A DNA stretch of 5,943 nt from Prevotellaceae bacterium UBA2757 (GTDB lineage: Bacteria; Bacteroidota; Bacteroidia; Bacteroidales; Bacteroidaceae). Of this stretch, positions 1-5,612 are shown one piece after another (the first letter of the stretch is position 1; each line of letters opens with the position of its first letter). The stretch is taken from assembly GCA_002353215.1 (NCBI GenBank), contig DEJD01000019.1:1932-7874 (forward strand), given 5' to 3'. The position numbers and the translations under genes are program-made. Below the pieces are notes generated by a model that was not told the DNA's origin, did no database searches, and saw nothing but the letters and a program-made list of their open reading frames with translations.

Positions 1-61
1 GCGGTTCGGGCGCACACGGAGGAACGCCCCTACATGTGGCTGACTTTTAGTTTGCAATAAA
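1..61. other. Left-edge non-coding stretch with a small GC-rich imperfect palindrome
   Basis: No coding region is supported here. Positions 8-12 (GGGCG) and 25-29 (CGCCC) can pair around a 12-nt loop. The surrounding text resembles short GC-rich interspersed palindromes that recur between genes in many bacteria. That resemblance is recollection and was not searched. The stretch ends just before the left target duplication of the neighbouring MITE-like element. Confidence 0.3.
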
Positions 62-69
62 CCATATAA
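62..69. repeat. Left target site duplication (CCATATAA)
   Basis: This is a perfect 8-bp direct copy of 256-263. It directly abuts the 186-bp inverted-repeat element, and the flanking bases differ on both sides (A61 against G255, T70 against C264). It is read as host sequence duplicated at insertion. Confidence 0.65.
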
Positions 70-255
70 TTTAACTTTCGCACGCTTCGCATTCTAAAGG
101 AGTGCAGGAGTTCAGTAGTTTAGGAGTATAGACGACACTTTGCAGGTCGTACGCCATCGATACATTTTAACGCATAAAACTGATGTCTGCACTCCAGCCG
201 CTAAAGCCGCGAAAACTCCTAAACTCCTATACTCCTTCTACATGCGAAAGTTGAG
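70..255. mobile_element. MITE-like non-autonomous element, 186 bp
   Basis: The ends are inverted copies. AACTTTCGCA at 73-82 faces TGCGAAAGTT at 243-252, a perfect 10-bp match, and the outer 13 bp match at 11 positions. A perfect 8-bp direct repeat, CCATATAA, lies immediately outside both ends (62-69 and 256-263), as expected for a target site duplication. Subterminal inverted material continues inside: GGAGTGCA (99-106) against TGCACTCC (188-195), and AGGAGT-rich sequence (97-130) against ACTCCT-rich sequence (212-237). The interior has no plausible coding region, so any movement would need a transposase supplied in trans. Several insertion sequence families make 8-bp duplications (for example IS66, ISL3 and IS1595), and I cannot assign one from the ends alone. 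A decayed insertion sequence reduced to its ends is the main alternative. Confidence 0.7.
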
Positions 256-263
256 CCATATAA
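256..263. repeat. Right target site duplication (CCATATAA)
   Basis: This is the partner of 62-69, placed symmetrically three bases outside the perfect 10-bp inverted terminal match. Confidence 0.65.
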
Positions 264-393
264 CACTTGGAGTCTTTGTCAGGAGACATTCCTGAGGTGG
301 TCAGATGTATATAAGTGAGGTGGTCAGGAGGCACAAGTGAGGGAGTGATTAGGGTCTAATCACTCAGCCGTAAGGCGCAAGTGGGAGGGCAAG
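264..393. other. Non-coding stretch with direct repeats and a tight hairpin
   Basis: No gene is supported. TGAGGTGGTCAG occurs at 293-304 and again at 316-327, and GTCAGGAG occurs at 278-285 and 323-330. A 10-bp perfect inverted repeat with a 3-nt loop spans 343-352 and 356-365 (GAGTGATTAG / CTAATCACTC). No T-run follows it on either strand, so it does not look like an intrinsic terminator. It lies beyond the terminator of the minus-strand operon. Confidence 0.45.
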
Positions 394-441
394 AAATAAA
401 ATAATCCCCCAGCACTTGCATGCCGAGGGATTATTTTATTT
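394..441 (-). terminator. Intrinsic terminator of the minus-strand operon
   Basis: AAATAAAATAATCCC (394-408) and GGGATTATTTTATTT (427-441) form a perfect 15-bp stem around an 18-nt loop. Read on the minus strand, the hairpin starts about 14 nt after the stop of the 86-residue gene, and its 3' arm is itself U-rich, ending AUUUUAUUU. The A/T-rich stem base makes it symmetrical, so it could also stop transcripts coming from the left. Confidence 0.8.
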
Positions 442-455
442 ACCAGTATCGATGA

Positions 456-716
456 TTAGAAATCTTCGTCAACTACTACTTCATCGTCCCAGTCTTTAGA
501 GCGGGTACCACTACCGCCAGTACCCTGTCCGTGACCAGCAAACGGGTCAACCTGACCGTCATACTCATATATTTTTGGTGGAAGAACCTTTTCACGATCT
601 ACTTTTTCTGTTACACCGCCACCAAGGTTACGTGTAGATTCACTTGCACGCAACATCACTATCTCGCCACATATTGTGACGTCTATCACCTCTGGCTTCT
701 TATATACTCTTTTCAT
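456..716 (-). CDS. Small 86-residue protein of unknown function, basic N-terminus and acidic C-terminus
   Basis: The function is not recognised. The protein opens with a Lys/Arg-rich start (MKRVYKKPEV), followed by a short hydrophobic stretch with one Cys at residue 16 and MLRAS at 21-25. A glycine-rich linker follows (residues 61-70), then a strongly acidic tail (residues 75-85, DWDDEVVVDED) ending in Phe. There is no true signal peptide or membrane helix. The opening resembles many short Bacteroidales proteins that begin M-K-K-x-Y-x-x-P and end acidic, which are often found beside surface-protein genes. This is recollection and their role is not established. It starts 18 bp after the large gene's stop, has an AGGAGG site 7 nt before its ATG, and is followed at once by a terminator, so it is a deliberate last gene of the operon. 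A partner of the exported protein or a peptide precursor are both possible, and neither is shown. Confidence 0.8.
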   Translation of the reverse strand: MKRVYKKPEVIDVTICGEIVMLRASESTRNLGGGVTEKVDREKVLPPKIYEYDGQVDPFAGHGQGTGGSGTRSKDWDDEVVVDEDF

Positions 717-723
717 TATACTT

Positions 724-729
724 CCTCCT
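724..729 (-). promoter_or_regulatory. Strong Shine-Dalgarno site of the small gene
   Basis: On the minus strand the gap between the two genes reads GGAAAGGAGGAAG, with AGGAGG placed 7 nt upstream of the ATG at 716. It fixes the start of the small gene. It is notable because Bacteroidetes genes usually lack a clear Shine-Dalgarno, and the large gene upstream has none. Confidence 0.75.
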
Positions 730-734
730 TTCCT

Positions 735-3700
735 TTATTTAACAACATACTTCTTACCGTTCACGATATAGATGCCCTTAGCCAGACCCTCAACAGAGTT
801 GCCCATGAAGACACCGTTCACGTTGTAAACGCTGATTGTCTCGCTCTCGGTTGTTGCAGGAACAATCTCCTCGATGCCTGTAGCCTCGCTGTCGTTGTAG
901 TTTGTAGCACCGAAGTCCATGGTAAATGCCTTAGCACCACCAGCAGAACCCGATGGGAAATCGTCGCACTTCACATAATCCTGAACGTTGTCTTCCTTAT
1001 TTCCTGGATTAAACTGCCAACGAGCAGGGTCATCAAAACTGGTAGCCTGATGAATCTCAAGACTTGTATCGAAGTTCGGGAGAATAATAGCAGTCTCGTT
1101 ATTCCAGTTCCAACCATCCTTATCAAGTATTCGGCTGTACCAGAATGATGCACAGTTATGTTCGCTGTCCCAACCAAGGAAGTAACTATACTGTGGTAAT
1201 GCGGACTTGTAGAATGTACCAACGAACGAATACTCGAAGTCGTCAGACACTTTATAGTTCACATCCTTTCCATTATACTTAATCTTTCCTGGAGTGTAGG
1301 TAAACGACGAACCATCCTTATTAGTAATGGTCTTGCTGTCAACAGTGGCCTCTGCGACTGCATCTGCTGCATCATATCCTACGACATAAGCAGGAACGGT
1401 GTATTCACCTTTGTAAATCATATCGAACTGCTTACCCGCAGAGATTTCCTGAGATTCTTTCAGACGATTGTAGAGGTCTTCATTCTGATTCTTATAAATA
1501 TCGAACTGGCGAGTGAATCGACCATTATCCCCAGCAACCATATTTGGTCTTATCAGATAAGGAACACCCTTGTGCAGGATGATAGGATCTGCTTCAAGTT
1601 CTGCATCTTTCCACTTAGTCTGGTCGTCGATAGTTCCATGTACAATGCCTTCACCATCTGCCATCACCTCTTTATACTCCATAAGGTTCTTAGAGAACAT
1701 GAGGGTGATCTTTTGGTTCTCCACGTCACGAACAACATACATCAACTTGCTCAGATAAGGAATCTTCTTGTCAAATCCTGCACGGTCATAACCAAAGAAC
1801 TTTATCAAGTCAGAGTAGCGCAGGTCGTATGGCTCGCAGATTGTCCACCAGTCGTTGTCAGTGATGAATGAACGCAGTGGCTCAAACGGAATCTTCGAGT
1901 TGTGGGCAGTTGCTGTCAGCACGAACTGGTGCCAGCCGCGGTAGTCGTTCTGTTTTCCCTTAACTTCACGATAGACATTCTCCATAACCGGACAAAACTT
2001 TTCAACATTTGCATCGGCCAACTCTTCTGAAGTTCCTTCGCGATAGTATTCTTCCTGCTTGTAACGATCACCTTCCTGACCAGTGTATGCCTCATACGAA
2101 TAATCATAAGTAGGAATATAATAGGTGTTGTCGAAGTTCACGGGATTGACTACTTCTGCACCTGTATTGCTGGTGTAATAAGTGGTAGAGGCATTGTAAT
2201 CCTGACCATTAGCAGAGCTATAGTTAGGTTCCTCACCGACAACCTTATACAATTGCTGGGTAAAATACATATCACCCGTTACCTCTGTGTAGGTTCCATT
2301 ATTATTCGTATAATAAGTTCTTGTCCTATCCCATTCAGTAGTTGAGAGGTATTCATCCTTCATTGCACCTGTTGCATAATAGAAATTCGCAGTGAAGAGA
2401 TCACCTGTATACTCTTCATAATTACCATTATTCAGTTTATAATACGTATAATATCCACTTTTAAATTCTGTGGTCTGGATATACTCTAATCCAGAAGTAT
2501 AAGCACTGATATAATAATAGTTGGCATCGAACTGAGGATTCCATGTCTGGTAGCTATTTCCGCCATCGTAAGATACATAATAATCTACACCTGGAGTATA
2601 GTTATAAACTCTATCGTAATCATCCCCATTCTTGACATAGAAACTACCCCATGTTGGCAATCCTGGTGTCACTACATTATGATTATAATCATAATACTCC
2701 GTCACACCTGACACAGGTGCACTCGTTTGAGTATAAGTAGGAATCTGCACGGTATTACCTGTTGTGTAATAATAGGTGTTCCAATTGTTGAACTGAGGTG
2801 TTGACGAAGCTGTAAGTCCTTCATCTGTATAATACGTATCCACACCACTAATTGGTTTGTTTGTCGTATTAGTCTCTGGAACCTGATTACCAGTAGCATA
2901 ATAATAAGACTGGCTCAAAACGGGAGTTACAGCACTACTTACATCCTTAGAAGAATAATACTGTCCCTCGTAACTGCGGTCTGCTAAATTAGATGCCTGG
3001 TCGCTAAACACTGGCTTTGTTCCATCTTCAACGTAGTATCCATCCTGAACCTTCGGAGTTGCGGTATTACTGCCTTGATTGTCTGAATAATAAGTGCTAA
3101 CGCCGTCAACAGAAGATTGAGTACCCTCATAACCAGTAACTGTTGCCACCTGAACAAAACCGCCTTCGTCGTCCTTCACATAACGGTAGTCTTTTACATA
3201 TTCGCAATCACCTGGCTCGAAACGTGGGTTACCGTTTTCATCTACAGCCTGTCTCTGTCCGATAATTTCAGTTGTAGAAGTTGTTTCCATCTGAGGATAG
3301 AGTTGGTTTCCTCCACGTTCCAGTGTCCAATAGTCCTGCAGACCAGCGGGCTTGGTGTATCCGCCAGGCTGGTTGTCGTCACCTAAAGTCACGTCATAGA
3401 ACGAGCATTTAGTCTTGTCAATTTCTGTATTGTTATTATTAATATAGAACTGATTAGCACGTTGCTGACCATTACCTGTATCATGACCTGACGAAGCAGA
3501 AATAGAACCATAATATCCACCTGCAGTGCCCAGAGTAATCTCGTTGTTGTACCACGTTCTTTCAATGTTCCAGCCGTTCCACAAATAGCCGTATGTGCCT
3601 TGGTCGTGGGCTGTAGCAAATTCTGTATGTGTAGGGAAATATAGCATATTGCCATTTCCATCACGCTCACCAGTAGAAATGTTGTATTCGCGCGATGGGT

Positions 3701-5177
3701 CGGTATAACGCTGAGTGTTAGGTGTGGCTGTGGTACGAGGGTAGTGCAGCATTGTCATCATCTTATAACCAGACAAAGAATATGCATCACGGGTAATAAT
3801 CTTTACACCGTCTTCCTTTTTAATAGAACTGGCCTGAAGCGTATTGTCAGCATGATACATCACACTGTTGAATGCGTCAACATGACACTCAGGTGCCGTC
3901 TCGTTGAGCACATACAAATCTCTTACGTGAATGCTTGAAGCGAATGCATGGCGCTCAATGAGTTTAAGGTTAGCCGGCAGGGTGATGGTTCCATAAGTGA
4001 AGTTGTTGTCATCACCTTCTTCCCAGTCGTGGTTCTCAGGATCGGTAGGATCCGGATTATCTTTATACTTCAGCACTGGTTCATCCGAACCTGAAGTAAC
4101 GAAATAAGCACCGTTATCATACTTGGTGTTGGCATCGGGACCCGTAGTCCAGATATAATTGATGTCCGTACCCGAGCCAGCAAATGCTCGTGTCTTGATG
4201 TATTCAATGTTGCCAGGAATACAAATCTGCTTTATATAATTACTATTAATGTTCAAGTAGTCGGCAGGAATTGTCTTGAAGCGTGGATCCGTAGGCATCC
4301 ACACTTCACGAATTTTGGTGGCAGGTATGCCATTATAGCCAACAACGATATCTGTACAATATTCTTCTGGAACGTATGCTTCGCTCAAATCAATCACCTC
4401 TAATGCATAGTTACCAACGATTGCACCATCGGTTGCACCTGCGTCATCATAAAGTTTACCACCGGCAGTGTTCGTATTCCAAGCAGTACTATTTTCGTCT
4501 GCCTCACCATTGATAACATAATGACCATTCGCATCATACACACCAGCACGAGAGATATCCTTAGCACAAATATTTCCCATAGCAATGAGTGTATGTACAC
4601 GTGAACAGTCGCCATTGCCATCTCCAAGAGTCTTGTAATCTCTTGTATCAAAGTAAGAATGCAGAATGGCATCGCGCATAGTGCCGGCCTCGTTAAGATA
4701 GGCAATAAGCGTTGCATCACCACTACCCTCAGTGCCACTTGTACTCAAACAAGCCTTGAAATTAGGATGAGTCTTGTGAGTTTCACCTACTGCCTTCACC
4801 TGTGCCTTCGTCCAGTTGTAAGGCAAGATGATATACTCCGCATTGGGGTTGTCAAACTCGAAATAAGGCGCATAGACATGGTTCATCTCTATGGTCTTCA
4901 CGTCCAGAGCATTCAGCGCGGCAATGTCTTCGGCGCTGAGTTCCAGTGTGGTGTTGCTCGAAATGAAGGCACTGAGGTGCAGATACTGGAAATCCACACC
5001 TACCTGAGAAAGAGCAGCAGCCAGCTCTCCAGGATTCTCAATCCAGATGGAAGCAACCGTCTGAGTCTCATACGCGCTGTTGTTCTGCATCCATGTGGAT
5101 GTAGAAACAGTCGGTGTTGCCCACGCCCCTATCGAGACGCAGAGCATTGCGAAAAACAGTAAAAGTTTTCTTTTCAT
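735..5177 (-). CDS. Giant secreted BspA-like leucine-rich repeat protein with tyrosine-rich tandem repeats and a C-terminal sorting-like tail
   Basis: This is a 1480-residue exported protein, probably a cell-surface or released adhesin; no enzyme motif was seen. Residues 1-20 form a signal peptide (KRK start, hydrophobic core, AWA cleavage site). Cys13 lies in the core without a lipobox, so this is not a lipoprotein. Residues 60-125 resemble the N-terminal part of Prevotella BspA-like proteins. Residues 285-437 hold degenerate BspA-type leucine-rich units, with IKQICIP..IEYIKTRAF and ITLPANLKLIERHAF as the clearest. An acidic insertion, 9 Asp/Glu in residues 373-390, separates the last two units. 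DGNGD at 186-190 could bind calcium. Residues 438-690 are undefined. Residues 692-1046 form about 8.5 Tyr-doublet repeats. Residues 1068-1400 look conserved (WWTICEPYDL at 1110-1119, GVPYLIRPNM at 1204-1213, YFLGWDS at 1332-1338). Residues 1448-1480 (ISVYNVNG...GIYIVNGKKYVVK) resemble a type IX secretion sorting signal. The start is fixed by the signal peptide. The upstream region is A-rich without a Shine-Dalgarno, usual for the phylum. The function as an adhesin is inferred from architecture only. Confidence 0.85.
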   Translation of the reverse strand: MKRKLLLFFAMLCVSIGAWATPTVSTSTWMQNNSAYETQTVASIWIENPGELAAALSQVGVDFQYLHLSAFISSNTTLELSAEDIAALNALDVKTIEMNHVYAPYFEFDNPNAEYIILPYNWTKAQVKAVGETHKTHPNFKACLSTSGTEGSGDATLIAYLNEAGTMRDAILHSYFDTRDYKTLGDGNGDCSRVHTLIAMGNICAKDISRAGVYDANGHYVINGEADENSTAWNTNTAGGKLYDDAGATDGAIVGNYALEVIDLSEAYVPEEYCTDIVVGYNGIPATKIREVWMPTDPRFKTIPADYLNINSNYIKQICIPGNIEYIKTRAFAGSGTDINYIWTTGPDANTKYDNGAYFVTSGSDEPVLKYKDNPDPTDPENHDWEEGDDNNFTYGTITLPANLKLIERHAFASSIHVRDLYVLNETAPECHVDAFNSVMYHADNTLQASSIKKEDGVKIITRDAYSLSGYKMMTMLHYPRTTATPNTQRYTDPSREYNISTGERDGNGNMLYFPTHTEFATAHDQGTYGYLWNGWNIERTWYNNEITLGTAGGYYGSISASSGHDTGNGQQRANQFYINNNNTEIDKTKCSFYDVTLGDDNQPGGYTKPAGLQDYWTLERGGNQLYPQMETTSTTEIIGQRQAVDENGNPRFEPGDCEYVKDYRYVKDDEGGFVQVATVTGYEGTQSSVDGVSTYYSDNQGSNTATPKVQDGYYVEDGTKPVFSDQASNLADRSYEGQYYSSKDVSSAVTPVLSQSYYYATGNQVPETNTTNKPISGVDTYYTDEGLTASSTPQFNNWNTYYYTTGNTVQIPTYTQTSAPVSGVTEYYDYNHNVVTPGLPTWGSFYVKNGDDYDRVYNYTPGVDYYVSYDGGNSYQTWNPQFDANYYYISAYTSGLEYIQTTEFKSGYYTYYKLNNGNYEEYTGDLFTANFYYATGAMKDEYLSTTEWDRTRTYYTNNNGTYTEVTGDMYFTQQLYKVVGEEPNYSSANGQDYNASTTYYTSNTGAEVVNPVNFDNTYYIPTYDYSYEAYTGQEGDRYKQEEYYREGTSEELADANVEKFCPVMENVYREVKGKQNDYRGWHQFVLTATAHNSKIPFEPLRSFITDNDWWTICEPYDLRYSDLIKFFGYDRAGFDKKIPYLSKLMYVVRDVENQKITLMFSKNLMEYKEVMADGEGIVHGTIDDQTKWKDAELEADPIILHKGVPYLIRPNMVAGDNGRFTRQFDIYKNQNEDLYNRLKESQEISAGKQFDMIYKGEYTVPAYVVGYDAADAVAEATVDSKTITNKDGSSFTYTPGKIKYNGKDVNYKVSDDFEYSFVGTFYKSALPQYSYFLGWDSEHNCASFWYSRILDKDGWNWNNETAIILPNFDTSLEIHQATSFDDPARWQFNPGNKEDNVQDYVKCDDFPSGSAGGAKAFTMDFGATNYNDSEATGIEEIVPATTESETISVYNVNGVFMGNSVEGLAKGIYIVNGKKYVVK
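738..836 (-). other. C-terminal sorting-like tail of the giant protein
   Basis: Residues 1448-1480 carry the pattern of a short type IX secretion (Por) C-terminal signal: a beta-strand with VYNVNG, a turn, then L-x-x-GIYIVNGKKYVVK at the very end. In the known family this tail takes the exported protein across the outer membrane and is then cleaved. The resemblance is seen in the sequence. Whether this organism has the secretion machinery cannot be judged from the window. Confidence 0.65.
2040..3104 (-). repeat. Tyrosine-doublet tandem repeat array inside the giant protein (about 8.5 units of ~44 residues)
   Basis: Residues 692-1046 alternate two half-units. Half A carries a YY doublet after a G-V-x-T type lead (Tyr at 696, 740, 782, 828, 866, 909/912, 955, 1000, 1044). 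Half B often reads YYY-A/T-TGN (Tyr at 714, 758, 802, 847, 887, 933, 977, 1019). Both series step at about 43.5 residues, or about 131 bp. By my count roughly 59 of 355 residues are Tyr. The units have diverged in DNA sequence, so recent slippage copies are not evident. The pattern recalls aromatic repeats such as choline-binding or toxin cell-wall-binding repeats, and TYYT-type repeats in some gut phage structural proteins. I did not verify homology to any of them. Confidence 0.8.
3867..4325 (-). other. Degenerate BspA-type leucine-rich repeat region
   Basis: Residues 285-437 show about three units of the I-x-x-I-x-x-P...I-x-x-x-A-F type. The clearest are at 314-333 (ICIPGNIEYIKTRAF within it) and 396-413 (ITLPANLKLIERHAF within it), with a weaker one near 287-305. 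BspA repeats are known from Tannerella, Treponema and Trichomonas surface proteins involved in binding host or other bacterial surfaces. The region is short for the family, which often carries many units. Confidence 0.65.
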
Positions 5178-5470
5178 TTTAAGTTATTTTGTTAGTATTG
5201 TAATTATTCGTAAGAGCGTAGCAACTTCGGCGAGAGCCTTGTAGTAACGTAAGAGGTCTGCGGCACGGAGGTGAGACACAGGGTTGGATGCTCGCGCGTA
5301 CCTTATATTATTATATAGAGCAGGGATGCCGTGTGAGTTATTCTTATCAGTTAAGTTATTTATATAGCAGTTATCACTTTCGATATGTCCGCTGCCCTTA
5401 TAGTCATCTGGTTGTAGTTTATCCTAATCGAGGAATTATCAAGTCCTCATTATGGAATTCATACAAATCG
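5178..5470 (-). promoter_or_regulatory. Long untranslated leader of the operon with internal repeats
   Basis: About 290 nt separate the candidate promoter from the ATG at 5177, with no supported gene. On the minus strand AAATAACTTAA occurs twice, once directly before the ATG (5179-5189) and once 172 bp upstream (5351-5361). The bases after each copy are also similar. A second pair, CTGCTATATAA-type, lies at 5356-5370 and 5308-5323. CTCTTACG occurs at 5248-5255 and 5209-5216. No ATG occurs in the last 190 nt or so before the gene. I do not recognise a known riboswitch. A structured regulatory leader, or one shared among a surface-protein family, is inference. Confidence 0.45.
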
Positions 5471-5474
5471 GATG

Positions 5475-5505
5475 CAAATTTACAAAGTTTAATTATAATA
5501 TGAAA
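5475..5505 (-). promoter_or_regulatory. Candidate Bacteroidetes-type promoter for the operon
   Basis: The minus strand reads TAAATTTG at 5482-5475, an exact match to the Bacteroidetes -7 consensus TAnnTTTG. A -33-like TTTC (5505-5502), one base off TTTG, lies 19 bp further upstream. The sequence between them is AT-rich. A second exact TAnnTTTG match (TATTTTTG) lies at 5524-5517 but lacks a convincing -33 partner. Transcription would start near 5470. Confidence 0.5.
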
Positions 5506-5562
5506 GAAATCGGAGACAAAAATATCGGAAACCCTCATTTTTAACATTTGTTTTGTCGCCGC

Positions 5563-5579
5563 AAACGTTTACATGTAAA
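5563..5579. promoter_or_regulatory. Overlapping palindromes upstream of the promoter, possible operator
   Basis: AAACGTTT (5563-5570) overlaps TTTACATGTAAA (5568-5579), a perfect 12-bp palindrome, about 60-75 bp upstream of the -33-like element. A regulator site is possible, but one such palindrome is expected by chance in a window this size. Confidence 0.2.
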
Positions 5580-5612
5580 AACTTTTAACTGTTACGCTGG
5601 ACAAAAAGACAA

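Noticed and set aside
343..365. Hairpin as an intrinsic terminator
   Set aside because: The stem is strong, but no T-run follows on either strand. The U-rich hairpin at 394-441 fits the operon end much better.
531..1148. 205-codon open frame on the plus strand
   Set aside because: It lies antisense across the end of the giant gene and the small gene, has Cys/Leu/Thr-rich composition without domains, and has no credible ribosome site. It is a shadow of real genes.
4659..5162. 167-codon open frame on the plus strand
   Set aside because: It is antisense to the signal peptide and N-terminal region of the giant protein, whose coding evidence is far stronger.
5118..5177. Lipoprotein signal based on Cys13
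   Set aside because: The Cys lies in the middle of the hydrophobic core without a lipobox context, while AWA at 18-20 is a good signal peptidase I site.
5360..5462. Two tiny minus-strand upstream frames in the leader (7 codons from 5462, 15 codons from 5407)
   Set aside because: Neither has a ribosome site or a codon pattern that would suggest attenuation. Short frames like these are expected by chance.
5288..5503. 71-codon open frame on the plus strand in the leader region
   Set aside because: It is Tyr/Ser-rich, low-complexity translation of AT-rich leader DNA, with no ribosome site and no recognisable motif, and it overlaps the minus-strand promoter.
5178..5580. Invertible promoter as in phase-variable Bacteroidales surface genes
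   Set aside because: I found no pair of inverted repeats flanking the candidate promoter. The repeats in the leader are direct repeats.
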